Below are positions 1 to 10,989 of a stretch of DNA of 64,000 bases, in pieces. The stretch spans positions 1,997,893-2,061,892 of the forward strand of contig JAMWFC010000055.1 in assembly GCA_027475525.1 (NCBI GenBank). The letters are read 5' to 3'. The notes beneath the pieces are model-generated. The model did no database searches. It had not been told where the DNA came from and was given only the letters and a program-made list of their open reading frames with translations. The position numbers and the translations under genes are program-made. The stretch comes from Macrolepiota albuminosa. Taxonomy: Eukaryota > Basidiomycota > Agaricomycetes > Agaricales > Agaricaceae. Positions within the stretch are counted from its first letter, which is position 1. The number at the start of each line of letters is the position of its first letter.

Positions 1-668
1 CCGGAGGTTCTAAGACGAGACCAAGTTAGTAACTTAAGAGTCGCGAAGTGCGTACCAAACTTATAGCACGCGAATGCTAAGGCGTGCCAGTCGAAGCGTA
101 CCAAACGAGGCGTACCAGTCAAACAAAAGGGCACGCAATATCCAAGTAACAGTTATGCAATATCAAGACTAGCGAATACAACAAGGAACTACGCTATAAG
201 TACTACGGGGCCGGGTCTCGAGGTTCCGGGATGTCTGGGATGGGTTCCGGGGGTTATTGAGTAGCGGCAGGGGCTGCGTACCGGGATCGCGCGTGTGGAG
301 CGCGCGATCAATTGGCGCGGAGGGAGTCGTGATGCGTGGGGCGTGATGCGTGATGGCTTGATGCGAGCCGCGTGATCCGATCGTCGATGGCGGTTGATCC
401 CGGGGTCTGTGATGCAGGGGTCCCGGGGGCTGGCTGATGGCGTTCGGTGGCGGTTGATGGCGGTCCTGATGCGCGTGATGGCGGTGTCGGCGGTCGTGAT
501 GGCGGGGCGTGTCCTGTGGGGTCGGAGGGAGGGTCCCGGAGGGTGTTCCGGGGGTGTCCCGGGGTGGGCCCGGAGGGAAGGGGTCGTGACATGTGGGGTC
601 GGAGGGAGGGTCCCGGAGGGTGTTCCGGGGGTGTCCCGGGGTGGGCCCGGAGGGAAGGGGTCGTGACA
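1..668 (-). repeat. LTR of gypsy family A (left copy)
   Basis: It is homologous to 5880-6406 and 41833-42259 over most of its length, with a TGTCACGACC start at 668 on the minus strand and a TATA-like ctataagtac near 195. Homology to the right copy continues to base 1, including a PBS-like TGG-starting stretch (minus strand of 6-23). This LTR may therefore be the 5' LTR of a further element to the left rather than a simple 3' LTR. The first 154 bases from its start hold a perfect 77-bp tandem duplication. Confidence 0.8.
515..668. repeat. Perfect 77-bp tandem duplication (1 of 10)
   Basis: 515-591 and 592-668 are identical. The unit is the terminal 77 bp of LTR-A. The other LTR-A copies at 6330-6406 and 41833-41909 have one copy only. 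It is probably an assembly overlap artefact (see findings). Confidence 0.95.
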
Positions 669-1243
669 TCGTGCTCCTTGGCGAACTGCTGCTGGCGTTC
701 CTCAGTAAAACGTCCTGTCGGCTGAAAGGGTGGCGGATTTGGTGACAAGGTCGGCATGTCGGCAAGAGGGTCGCCAATAATCTGGCGCTCGATTCTAAAC
801 GTCTCGGGAGAGTGCGTAGCAATGGGTTTTGTTTTAAGCGCAACTGGCTTATATTTCTTTTTAACTTGAACCCCTTTCCTTTTGGGAGCGTTAGCTTGGT
901 TATATACAGAAGTGGAAAGGGGAACGGTAGCCTGAGGGGCGGCAAGTCCAAGAACGGCAGGAGACGAGGCTCCGGGAAGGGTAGTGAGATACGTATCGGT
1001 AGACGCAATATTTTGAAATGATTCAGAAGCGGTAAGGTACAAGTAGGCAAGAGAGGAGTCGGTAATGTTTTGATTCTTCTGGGGAAGCTCTGCGTCGGTA
1101 GCGGGTAAAGTAGTTAAAACATCTTTGTCAAGAAAAGCGGTAGACATAACATTTACAAGACCAGTTGAATGGTCATATTCCAGCGTTAGCGCCACATCTC
1201 CGTGATCATCGCCAATCACCTCCTCAATGGTCTGTGAAAACAC
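669..1243 (-). pseudogene. Gypsy family B pol N-terminal fragment, cut before RT
   Basis: This continues the gag-protease frame after a 28-bp overlap and a change of frame. The translated stretch contains KKKYKPVALK, IIGDPLADMPTLSPNPP and a GRFTEER motif, which in basidiomycete gypsy polyproteins sit between protease and reverse transcriptase. The frame then runs straight into LTR-A at 668, so the RT, RNase H and integrase are absent. The frame stays open into the LTR to about 308, which I regard as accidental. The frame change to the upstream ORF could be programmed frameshifting or a mutation; the sequence does not decide. Confidence 0.75.
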
Positions 1244-3868
1244 CTGTGGGGTCGTTCGTTGGCGTGTTGGTCGGTAAACTCCGGCGGCTTAGCGAGGGCA
1301 CCTTTTCGTTGTCCCCTAGGGAACGTTGGCACCGTTCGTCGGATTCCAGAATTAGGGTCGCTGATTGTTAAAGTTGTCTCGTCGTCGGTAACAGTCTTGA
1401 CAACTGATCGCGCCAAGACGTTGAAGGGTCTGCCGAGTAGTAAGTCGTATGCCGGAGAGCGTAAAATGTGTATCTGAAGATAAAACGTAATGTCGCCAAG
1501 GGTGCAGGGCACGTTCTCGGCGAGGCCTAGGGATCTGTCTACCGTACCGTTAGCGCTCTGCATGTTTAGTATAACGGTAGGGTCATAAATGAGGCCTAGA
1601 TCGTTAGCGACTTCAGCTGCCATAGAAATGATTTGAGACCCGCTATCCACTATAGCCTCTACCTCGTGCTTGTTATCGACAGTTAGCGCGACGGAACGGA
1701 TAGCGTGCGATTCTTGAGCGACGGTAAGGATTGCAGGGTCTTCTCCATGGTCTACTGACCTAAGGTAGGTCTCCACTGGGTCCACAGAGGTGGCGTTAGC
1801 GATGGGGTTGGCAGGAGAGTCTTCAGTGTCCAATGAGTTGACGGTAACAGAAAAACCGGGAAGCGTGTCGTCGAGGTCTTTGACTTCGGCAACGGTTGTC
1901 GCCAAGGGACGTCGAGGAGTGACTGCCGTCTTAACTTGGTTGCGGACGTCTGGGGCAATACTGCAAAGTTCTTCTACTGATAACGTGACGGCGGTTTTCA
2001 TGATGCGGTTGAAGACGTGGTTGGATTTCTCTATGTCGAAAATTGGCGCAGTAGGTCGGTAACCACCTTCAGGAAGTTTCTCAGGAGCGGCAAAGTTTCG
2101 TTGCGCGGGAGCATGGTAACGGTCGGGAATCCCTGAGTAGGGATGGAGAGGCGGCAAAGGCGCCTCAGGAGCGGTAGCGGACGACGATGGTTCTGGAGTG
2201 GTAGCTGGTGGTGCGGCAGGAGCAGAAGTCGGTAGCTTACTAGCGGGAGGCATTGGCTTATATCCTTTGAGAGGTTGTTTGGGCTGCTTAACTTCAACCC
2301 CATCAAAAACCTGGTTCTTGAGCGAATCCAATTCCTGTTGTAGCTTGGCGATACGCTCTTCCCGCGAGAAAGTAGGGCGGTCGCCAACGCTATCGAAGTG
2401 TAAGACCTCGTGGATCATTTGCTGTTGGGTCGCCTGTTTGGGGTCGGGGTTGGCGTTGCCAGATAGCGTGCCGGTAACAATTTGTCCTGGGTTGCGCCTA
2501 TGCCATTCATCCACCCGCTCCTGGAAGGACTTCTTGTCTGGGTAGTTGGGAATGGTGGCGCCAGAGGTAAGAACTATCTTGCCGTCGATAGCCCTTCGAA
2601 TTCTCCCTTGCCAAATATAATTTTCGAGAGTAGCGCAGCGTCCTCTGGTCATGGTATGGCCAATTTCCCCACAGAAGTGGCAAGGGCCAGGTGCGGGTAC
2701 GTTGGCGGGTCGGTTAGAAGTGAGGTTGGTGGTAATCATAGTTTTGATACGAGTCATAGCGGAAGCGACAGCAGCGGTAATGGCAGCATTAAGCTCCTCT
2801 TTCTTAACGAGGTTGGTAGCAGGAGGCGAGATGGGAATAATACCGTTAGTTCGCTCAGGGGGTGGGCTCGTCCTAGCGCGTGATATACCAACGCCAGTGT
2901 CTGTTCCCTTGAGCACCCATTTACTGGCTTCAAAGACGTCAGCAACGTTATAGGGCTCGTCAGGGTGATGGGCCTGATGGACTATTTCTAGGCGACGAGC
3001 AATACGAGTCCATAGTGAAGTCGGGATGCCTTGCTGGAACAGGCGACGCTCCTTGTTAATATAAAGCTTGCCGTTCTGCAGAAGCCACCTAGCGATTTTC
3101 TGGAACTCGCGGTAATATGTGGAGAATGCGCCAAGAGAAGAAGTGCCGTTGTCGAAAGATTCCTGAACTAATTTCTGCAACTCGTTTACCGTGTATCGCG
3201 TAGCCTCCTCTGCGCCAGGGTACAGCTGGATTACTGCCATCTTCCAGTCCTCATACGAAGCACCTTGGGCTGGAACTGGCGGGGCGGCAGGAACAAAGGC
3301 GGCAAATTCGGTCAAACCTGTCCACGTTTCTGCCGTGTCATACGATACGTATCTTGCCGCGTACTCCTTCATCTGCGTGTGGTCGGTAATGTTACAGTCT
3401 CTGAATAAATACTCTAATTCCTTGAAATACTGGGAGAGCTCCCGTGGCTTGGTCTCGTCCCATTTCGGTGCCAAGAAGTGGTTGCGTGGTGGCATGCGCT
3501 GGACTTGTTGTTCCATAGCGACTGTGTTGGCAAGTTCGGTTAGCAGTGGTGGGGAAGGAGTTCTAGAGGTTGGCGATGGGGTAAGCGAAATGACGAGTTG
3601 AGAAAGAGGTGTTAAAGGAGTGCTGGGGGTAACTGGTTGTGGTACGGCAAGGGGCAACGCTAAGAGGTCATCGGCGCTAAAGTCGAGAGAATGCGGAAAG
3701 AGATCAGGAAATTTGTCTACAGTGGCGTTCTGTAGTTCCTGTGCTAGAGAGAGACCCGGTAAGGCACCAGGTGGTTGTGGAGTTGATGGGTGGGAAGGAG
3801 CAATGCCTTCTGCCGACTGCTCTAGCAGGCGGCGCCTATGCTGGAGACGGGTTTCTGGCGGAATTCTG
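1216..3868 (-). CDS. Gypsy family B Gag-protease polyprotein (non-autonomous)
   Basis: An open frame of about 880 codons on the minus strand. The frame is open from about 3868; the first ATG is at 3516 (MEQQVQRMPPRN), so the start is uncertain. The N-terminal half is a gag capsid-like region (EYLFRDCNITDHTQMKEYAARY, TYYREFQKIARWLL). Near residue 330 there is a CCHC-like zinc knuckle written CHFCGEIGHTMTRGRC, with the histidine spacing typical of this family and the last Cys kept. A retropepsin domain follows near residue 670, with the catalytic triad EAIVDSGSQI, and then LLLGRPF, the usual flap-side motif. It would assemble virus-like particles and mature Gag. It is intact and CpG-rich, unlike the other gypsy copies here, but without RT and integrase it could move only with help in trans. 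Confidence 0.85.
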
Positions 3869-4845
3869 CCCTAGAGATCCCTCGCGGTGGGCTCCAATTT
3901 GATGACGCCCAAAGTTTGGTCAGTAACAAATGTAGCTGAAGTGTTACCATACCAAGAGTTTACGTTGGGCGCGCTATAAGTGATGTGAGGAGTCCCGGGC
4001 AGGTCCCAGAGAACGCGCCTGTGAAAATAGGGTAAAGTCGGTAACGAGGTCAGCAAGTGTAAAGCGCTAAGGTAAAGCACCTAGGGAAGGAGCGGTAAGT
4101 GAACACGGCAAAGGTAAGCGGCAAGAGTACGGTATGCTTAGCGAAGTCTAAGCGTCGATAATGCCCGCCGTAGTTGCAAGGCGCGAGGTTGTCAAGTGTT
4201 GGCGAGCGTCTGCAACTGCCGACGAGTTCGACGTTGCCGACCGTAAATGAGCTCTTGAGCGTAAAGGGGACTGAAGAAGTGGGAGCAGGAAACTCTGGTC
4301 TATTCGTCTGATGATTCATGTACAAGTCGGTAAGTACTTTATATACTACAAGGAGTTCACTGTCGCCAGTGACCAACCATTGCCAAAGTGCGGTAAACTG
4401 GAAAATTTCATAGAGGAAGCTCCAACGGTTTCAGATCCCTACCGTCCATTCAAGACCCTTAGTGCCACCAGGCGGCAGATCGCGGTGCTAAATCATCAAT
4501 CCATCACCCTTCTGTCTGTCCAAAAAGCTAAGCGATGTCAGGCACCAAATCAAGGCGCTAAGCGATGTCGGACGCCAAGGTCAAACGCCAAGCTGTCCGT
4601 CAGTTTTTGATAGATCATCAAGCTTCTCGCTAAGCGCTGTCGTCAGTGACTGATGCCATCTGTCAGTTGTCATTCCTGCTGCCATCAGCGCTATCATTGA
4701 TCGGATCTGCTTCTTGCCGTGTCTGGCCGTCAAATATCGCCAAAATTGGATAATTAGCACGCGCTAAGGTATCCCGAGTCGGTGCCGCGTTGCCGTCGCC
4801 TGCCGTTGATGCGTTGATCCTGTATGGGGTCCTATCACCACCAGA
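3869..4845 (-). repeat. LTR and leader of gypsy family B
   Basis: The minus strand of this stretch is homologous along its length to the plus strand of about 23250-24190. Shared landmarks are GATCAATGATAGCGCTGA, repeated CTTAGC boxes, the core-promoter-like tagtatataaagtac near 4340, and near the end CGTTCTCTGGGACCTGCCC and AACTTTGGGCGTCATC. The last of these is probably the primer-binding region just before gag. The left junction with family A lies near 4845, where A-type sequence (ctcaattcacatctgg) stops. It contains several short repeats of the type gctaagcgatgtc (4535-4570). Confidence 0.6.
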
Positions 4846-5875
4846 TGTGAATTGAGTGGCCTGGGTCTGCAGGGTTGTTGAGGGGTCAGGGGGAGGGGGA
4901 CGCGTGGACTTCATCGAGCAGTTGTTGCAATTCTTCACAGAGGATCGTGTTACGCCTATACTTTACCATAGTCTGCTCTGGGAGTTCTCCTCGCATGAGG
5001 CGATCCCTGAATTTGACCAAGCAGTGGGCCCATTCCTCTGGAGTGCCTGCGAAGTCGTTGTGTCCGAGTTCCATGAGTAGCGCCCTTGCCTGTTGCACAA
5101 AGTCCTCTGGCGAGATCCTAAGCGAGCGGAGCACTTCGTCCCATTGCTGTTCGTAGTCCTCGAGACGTCGTCATCCCATTGGTGAGGGGGGAGTCCAAGC
5201 GGGTGGTGCGGCGGTTGGGTAGTGTCAAGGGGGATAGTCGTAGTTGAGAGGTCCCCGGGGTTGGGAGGCAGGACGCTGGTAACCATAGTAGGGGGTGGGT
5301 GCAAAGGGGCCCTCGCTGGGAGGTACCGGGCGAGGCCCACTGGGGACTGGTGGTGTCTCTGGTAGGCCCCCGGGGATGCTCCGGTACGAGGGGACCTCCA
5401 TGGGTCACGCCATAGCTAGGTTGGGCGGAGGGGCCCAGCTGGCTGAGGGCCCCAGATCGTAGAGAGATGGGTCGGGGGCCTAGTGGCGGTGGAGGTATTG
5501 GGGTTCATACGGGAGGGGTGGGTAGGTGGGGCGGGGGGTCTGTGTAGAGTAATGGTCAAGGACCTGATGTCCGTAAGGGTCGGTCTGGTAGCCCGTGGGG
5601 TAGTAGGTATGAGTATACATAGCCATCAAGAACGGTGTAAGGAGGGAGTCTTGATATTATGTCAGGTCCTGCTGAATCGGGGGCTTTCCAGGAAAGCAAT
5701 TGCCCTTACAATGCAGACTTGACCTATGAATACTCAGGTGTCTGGAACTCCGGGGCTAGGACTCTGGGGTTCAAGATGCAGACAGGGGCAGTCCTGGAAG
5801 AGGGGACTTGGTCCGGGGGTTTTGGGTTGTGAGTAGTTGGGGGATTCGGGTGGGGGTCAAGTCATGAACCGGGGG
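4846..5875 (-). pseudogene. Gypsy family A gag leader fragment
   Basis: Clear homology to the plus strand of 36240-37110, the other family-A copy. The best-preserved frame is 5134-4886 on the minus strand and includes SPEDFVQQARALLMELGHND, PEEWAHCLVKFRDRL and EELQQLLDEV, a charged helical region. Upstream, a proline-rich stretch (about 5730-5140) shows tyrosine/proline-rich low-complexity coding in several frames. Frames are broken, and the fragment ends abruptly where the family-B element begins. It is probably the N-terminal part of Gag; its exact function is unknown. Confidence 0.55.
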
Positions 5876-6406
5876 TTCTAAGATGAGACCAAGTTAGCTA
5901 ATTAAAGTCACGAAGTGCGTACCAGTCTTAGAGCGTGCCAGTCAAAGCGTGCCAGTCAATGCGTACCAGTCAAACAGAGGGCACGCAACAATCCAAGTAA
6001 CCAAGTTAAAGCAGTGTAACAGTGTAATATCAAGACTGGCGAATACAATGGGAAACTGTGCTATAAGTACTACAGGACCAGGTCTCAGGTTCCGGGGTGT
6101 CTGGGATGGGTTCCGGGAGTCATTGAGTAGCAGGCAGGGACTGTATACTTGGATCGCGCGTGTGGGACACGCAATCAATAGGCATGGAGGAGCTGTGATG
6201 CGTGATGCGTGATGGCCGGAGGCGAGTCGTGTGATCCAATCATTGATCGGGGCTGGTAGCGGCTGATGGCGGTCCTTGATGCACGTGATGGCGGTGTCGG
6301 TAGTTGTGATGGCGGGGCGTGTCCTGTGGGGTCAAAGGGAGGGTCCTGGATGGTGTTCCGGAGGTGTCCCGGGGCGGGTCCGGAGGGGAGGGGAGGGGTC
6401 GTGACA
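5876..6406 (-). repeat. LTR of gypsy family A (right copy) with PBS-like site
   Basis: It starts TGTCACGACC at 6406 on the minus strand and matches the left copy at 1-668. A TATA-like ctataagtac is near 6060. At 5876-5893 the minus strand reads tggtctcatcttagaacc, which begins with TGG as expected for a tRNA primer-binding site. Three short direct repeats of the type gtaccagtc/gtgccagtc lie at 5920-5970. The boundary between LTR and PBS is uncertain by about 15 bp. Confidence 0.75.
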
Positions 6407-7884
6407 TGGGCAATGCCAGGGTGGATATATTTAGGGCAAATGGCCTGGGCCCTGTGTCGAAGTGGGTTGACAATCACATTTTTTTCCGGGTCAAGCTCGA
6501 GCACCTGGAAAATTACAATGCAGCCCGCAAGGTCTGGTACAACAATGCTCAGGCAGGAGAAGGGAGAGTGCATAGAGGAGGCAGAATCTGATACCAAGGG
6601 GAGAAGAATGCTGAAGATGGCTGGAACAATTATGATAAGAACATGCAGTTTCTCATTGTTGACCTTTTGCAGGTGTTCCCCTGACCAGAGCATGACTGAG
6701 GCTACTCTTATGCCATGCAGGACATTGATGCTATCTCCAATAAGCTCAGAATTCCTTGGGAGAAATCTAAAGACATACAATTCAGCAACACCATCACATA
6801 CATTGGTTTCTCCTGAGACATTAGACATCACGAAGTCAGCATTCTGAAGCATAAAAGAGAAAGATATCTCCAAGCTATTGCTAAATGGGGAAAATCTAAG
6901 CTGCACACCCTCAAAGATGCTCAGAAGCTCTATGGAAAACTGCTACATTCCTGCTACATGGTGCTGCATGGCCAGGCCTATCTTACACACTTGGAAGTCT
7001 TCATGGAAATCTTCCATGATCATCCATTCATGCCACGCCATCCACCTAAAGGAACCAACACAGATCTGCACTGGTGGCAGCAAATACTTTGTGAGCCAGT
7101 GGCGAGACCAATTCAGGAGCCGAGCACATACACAGACATTGGAGCCTTCTCTGATGCGAGTTCCAAAACTGGCATCAGAGTTTTCATTGGAAAAAGGTGG
7201 AGAGCTTGGAAGCTCAAGCCAGAATAGAAAAGCGAGGGCAGGGACATCAGATGGGCAGAAGCCGTTGGGTTCTACCTCTTGGTCCTGTGTGTTGCACAGT
7301 CAGAGCATAAGGAGCGCTGTATCAAAGTCTTTGGCAATAACAGAGGGGTTGTGGAAGGCTGGTGGATGGGTAGAAGCCGTAACAGACAGGTCAATGAAGT
7401 CTTCAAGCTTGTCTATGACACATGCAAACAATTTGATATCGCAGTGGGCACCTGGTATGTCCCAAGCATGTATTACCCTGCAGATGGACCCTCAAGAGGG
7501 CTCTACCCTGCACAAAACCTTCTGCTTCTGGCCGTATCTATCCCTGAGGTGCTCACAAAACACATCAACAATGTCAGTGTTCCCACTAGCACCAGCAAGC
7601 CAGACCACAGGAGAAAGCAAGAGGAGGCTGCTATCAGAAGCCCTAAAAGGGTCAAGCCACCACGCAAACATCAGGATGAAATTATCCAATGTCAAACCAA
7701 CAAGTGGTTTGCATACATGGAAGCATGGTGAGGTGCACAGCATGCATGGGTCATTAGGCAGCACCGAGCCAGGTTCTAAAAGACGTAAACCAATGCCCAA
7801 TCCTGCAGACTTAACCCCAGCATGGTTCCCACTGCACCCCCACATCACAGCTAAAGAAAGGCTGCAACTGTGAAAGCCAGGACA
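6407..7884 (+). pseudogene. DIRS-like reverse transcriptase/RNase H, 5' truncated
   Basis: Several frames together give the C-terminal half of a DIRS-type pol. FRANGLGPVSKWVDNHIFFRV (6430-6490) corresponds to the RT YxDD-region block (WVDNH in place of WVDDH). It is followed by ISNKLRIPWEKSKDIQF, TYIGFS, KLHTLKDAQKLYGKLLHSC and LHWWQQIL. The RNase H part has AFSDASSKTGIRVFIGKRWR, WAEAVGFYLLVL, NNRGVVEGWW, RSRN and YVPSMYYPADGPSRG, the usual order in basidiomycete DIRS-like elements. There is a stop near 6815, a frame change near 7225 and others. The N-terminal RT is missing because LTR-A starts abruptly at 6406. It is not functional. Confidence 0.8.
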
Positions 7885-9105
7885 GGTGGTGGGTGCCTTG
7901 CCCACTGCCAGATCTGCTGGTGGGCTAACAGACGAGGACCTCTCCCAGGTCTTTGCAGTGATGAATGCGGCTTGGGCTGACTCCACCAAGGAGACATATG
8001 GCACAGGGCTACTGCTATTCCACATTTTTTGTGACTTCAGGAGCATCCCCAAAGCACAGCGTGCCCCAGCCACACCAGAGATCCTGGAAGCCTTCATGGC
8101 CACAACAGCAGGCTCCTACTCTAAGTCAGCAATAGAAAACTTTCTAGTGGGCATCAGAGCATGGCACTTACTGCATAAAATTAGCTGGGTAATAGATGAT
8201 ACCCGGATGCATGCTCTCCTCAGAGCAGCAGAGAGGTTAGCACCGGTGTCGTCTAAAAAGGAAAAGAGATGCCCATGCACAGTAAAATTCCTAAAAACAA
8301 TGCACAATCAGTTAGGGGTCAATTCACCGAATCCAAATTCACTCAACATTGCTGTCTTTGCGTGTGCTATAACCTGCTTTTACAGCACAGCTTGTCTAGG
8401 CAAATTCACCATACCCACACTGTCGTCATTCAACCCCCTCATCCATGTAAAGCCCAGCGATGTATCCTCATCCTCTGACCGCTCAGGGCTTCACACTACC
8501 ACCTTCTTCCTCCCAAGAACAAAAACAGCAGTACATGGTAAAATAGTATTGTGGGGGGCACAAAATGACTCATCAGACCCAAAAAGAGCCTTGGATTTGC
8601 ATCTGAGCATAAATAACCCTGCACCAAATGGCCCTTTGTTTGCCTACAAGAACAAGAAAGGAAAATCTGTGCCACTGACCAAGAAGAAATTCCTCAAGGT
8701 ACTCACCAAGGCAGCCAGAGCTGCGAACCGTGAACCACTGCAGGGTCACGGAATTTGCATCGGTGCAACCCTAGAGTACCTGTTAAGAGGAGTATCCTTT
8801 GAGGCCATGAAGGCCATAGGTCGCTGGTCCAGCGACACCTTCTACGGTGATACGATGCTGTACCAGCAGTCAGGGACACACCATGCACCAGAAGTCAAAA
8901 TAAACATTTAATTATGGGCTGAAAACTGTAAGCCTCCTGGTAGCAGTCTCAACAAATTATATCTCCAAAAACACCCCAATAAATACACAGAAAAGTACAG
9001 AACAACAGGCAGGGACTGGCTCAAACTATCAGCTCAACAATAGTCCAACCACTGTAATGGGGAGGGGAAGCATGGGAGCTGGCAGAAGTGACGAAATGGG
9101 ATCAA

Positions 9106-9259
9106 ATTGTGGTGATCTGGATCAAAGATCAGATCTGACAATGACACAACCAAAAGGGGAAAGAAGGATCTATGAATGGGATATTGTGGTGATCTGGATC
9201 AAAGATCAGATCTGACAATGACACAACCAAAAGGGGAAAGAAGGATCTATGAATGGGAT
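9106..9259. repeat. Perfect 77-bp tandem duplication (2 of 10)
   Basis: 9106-9182 equals 9183-9259, with mismatching bases on both sides, so the repeated length is exactly 77. The other family-C LTRs have one copy of this segment. Confidence 0.95.
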
Positions 9260-9447
9260 TGTGCTAAATAGAGCTCAAACAAATGGGGAAGTGGCAATCA
9301 GAGACATCCAGAAGAATGATGGAACAAGAAGTTGAATGGTGGAATTGGTGCACCGAAACAGGCCTCTCAAAAAGGAAATTGGACTATCAAATATGTTCTG
9401 GAGGTTGGGGAGTTTACAACAAAGGGTCATGTGTAGATAGTGGTCTG

Positions 9448-9601
9448 TGCACCAGAAAAACAGTATAAATAGCCCAAGTTTAGTAGAGAATAGACAGGCA
9501 ATTGATAGGCAAAGGCTCAGTGATTGCACCAGAAAAACAGTATAAATAGCCCAAGTTTAGTAGAGAATAGACAGGCAATTGATAGGCAAAGGCTCAGTGA
9601 T
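9448..9601. repeat. Perfect 77-bp tandem duplication (3 of 10)
   Basis: 9448-9524 equals 9525-9601. The unit includes the TATA box of the LTR. All other family-C copies have a single unit. Confidence 0.95.
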
Positions 9602-9824
9602 TCTCAGGGAGTGAATTGCTTAGGCTGGAGTTTGTTGAGAACCCTCTGCATTCCAGAAGATTAGGATTTGCAACTCAAAACATTAATACATCAAGTTCAT
9701 CATCAAGTCAGTGTGAATTGAAGAGTCATACTCTACACCAGCAAGCCCCAGAACTATCAGTCATACTCACAACAAGTACTACAACGGATACTTATCCAAA
9801 CATGAGCAAATTCTCATACCCTAA

Positions 9825-10447
9825 GCAGTACCCTCCTTGCATGAATCCTTCTTGAGGTTGACACTCGCTTTCCAAAAGTAATGAGTGAATCTTGGTGAGC
9901 CAAAATTTTCTTTGCCTCTACCCTCCTAGGAGCCACACTAGGTTATCAAGGAGAATCTCTCCTATAGCCAAGCGATGTGTTGTGGCCTCCTAAGCTTACT
10001 CAGGGGAATCGCGGCTAACACTTTTGCTAATCAGGACATTGTATCTCTCAATAAACTTGCTCTAGCCATGAGGGTTCAGAGCACCGGCAAGGTGTCTCGC
10101 CCGAACATTTGTAAAATACTTAATCAAACTCACTATGGGGTTGTTCTGATATGATAGCTGTAAAATAATGTATTAACTTTTGTCTCAAATGACCAGGCAG
10201 TGAAGTCAAAGAGACCATATTGCGCTCATTTCGGACACTGTTTGTTTACCTCATCCCTTTCTGTATCTGCCCGCTAGGGACTAATTTGATATACTACTAT
10301 GCTACAGATATATAAGTTGTTACTTGGTATCTTGTAGCCAGTTCTTCCCAATTGCAGAGCTTACACCCATTCTCTCTTGTGTGAAGACTCTTTCTCTTGT
10401 GTAATCTCACCGTGACCTCACACTGCGGTTACAGTTTAGGAATGTAT
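9825..10447. other. Non-coding tail of the DIRS-like element and LTR-like DNA
   Basis: No frame resembles a known protein. 9840-10140 is probably the 3' non-coding part of the DIRS-like element. 10145-10440 has an LTR-like look (gatatataagttg near 10310, then pyrimidine-rich ctctcttgtgtgaagac repeats), but no target duplication or partner was found. Confidence 0.3.
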
Positions 10448-10814
10448 CACTGGGTGCAGGAAATGATGTTCTTTGGCAAAACAATGTAAAAACAAGGTAA
10501 AAATAATCCAATTAATTTCAGAATTTTATTATATTTCTGTCAAAATTATAAAAAAATATTGTAACTGAATTCAAAAGAATGAGAGAAGAAATTGCCACAG
10601 GAGGCTTGCTTTGGTTCTTTGGGTCAAAAATTACCAATGTAGGTCTCTTTAATGTGTTTGAGAGTATCAGACCAAGTAGTATTGCAAATTTGGTTACAAT
10701 ATTTTTTCTCTGGTTTTGACAAAAATATTCAAATAAAATTTTGAAATCAATTGTATTATTTTTACTGTATTTTTATATTGTTTTGCCAAAGAACATCATC
10801 CTCTGCATCCAGTG
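10448..10814. mobile_element. CACTG-type MITE
   Basis: A 367-bp AT-rich element with terminal inverted repeats of about 80 bp. Left arm CACTGGGTGCAGGAAATGAT; right arm, reverse-complemented, CACTGGATGCAGAGGATGAT, with further pairing through TTCTTTGGCAAAACAAT and AATAATNCAATT. It is flanked by the 3-bp duplication TAT (10445-10447, 10815-10817). CACTA/CACTG ends and 3-bp duplications are typical of the EnSpm/CACTA superfamily. No transposase is present, so it is non-autonomous. Confidence 0.8.
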
Positions 10815-10989
10815 TATGTTTTTGAATTTGGGTTAGACGCAGTTTGAGTGTGGGGACAACGAAGGAAGGGCCGCAGAGAAGCAAAGAAGGCAAAGGAGTG
10901 TCGATTCTCTTGTCGGATGGTCGCCGGGCAACAGATTGCAATTGGGGACTTTGTGCAGGCACTATGTTCATTGCTCGAGGACAGCTGCT

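Larger units (their letters stand above)
1..6406 (-). mobile_element. Composite Ty3/gypsy element lacking RT-RNaseH-integrase
   Basis: Both ends carry the same LTR family (A), starting TGTCACGACC on the minus strand at 6406 and at 668. Reading leftward from 6406 come LTR-A, a PBS-like site, a family-A gag fragment, then at about 4846 a family-B LTR with leader, a family-B gag-protease frame and the start of its pol, and at 668 another LTR-A. No RT, RNase H or integrase motif is present. The simplest reading is that element B inserted into element A and a later deletion removed B's RT to 3' LTR plus the rest of A. The whole block is CpG-rich, unlike the decayed gypsy copies at 24-41 kb, so it is comparatively young. 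The left boundary is outside the window. Confidence 0.75.
8848..9783 (+). mobile_element. Solo LTR, family C (copy 1)
   Basis: It begins TGATACGATGCTG and ends AAGTACTACA (TG..CA), with a 4-bp target duplication ACGG at 8844-8847 and 9784-9787. TATA boxes (tataaatag) are at 9464 and 9541, the second created by a 77-bp duplication. Its length of 936 bp falls to 782 when the two 77-bp duplications are removed. There is no internal coding region. Confidence 0.92.
7886..9824 (+). pseudogene. DIRS-like tyrosine recombinase, split by a solo LTR
   Basis: A single long frame (7886-8847) continues at 9788-9824 once the family-C LTR and one copy of its ACGG target duplication are removed. It encodes the YR-type recombinase that integrates DIRS-like retroelements, without an integrase of the DDE type. 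Visible landmarks are STKETYGTGLLLFH (N-terminal SAM-like domain), YSKSAIENFLVGIRAWH, FYSTACLGKFTIP, then GHGICIGATLEYLLRG and GRWSSDTFYGYLSKHEQI, where the Tyr after the insertion is the likely nucleophile. In relatives the first box has RLG and the second HxxR. Here both arginines are Cys (TGT, TGC), consistent with CpG decay. With both catalytic arginines lost and the insertion, it is inactive. No ATG is seen at its start. Confidence 0.85.

Noticed and set aside
308..668. Open frame running from the gypsy pol fragment into the LTR
   Set aside because: The LTR part is repetitive and lies in the duplicated 77-bp unit; the extension is accidental.
394..725. Gly/Arg-rich plus-strand frames at the left end
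   Set aside because: They lie in LTR-A, have no homologue and change with the 77-bp duplication.
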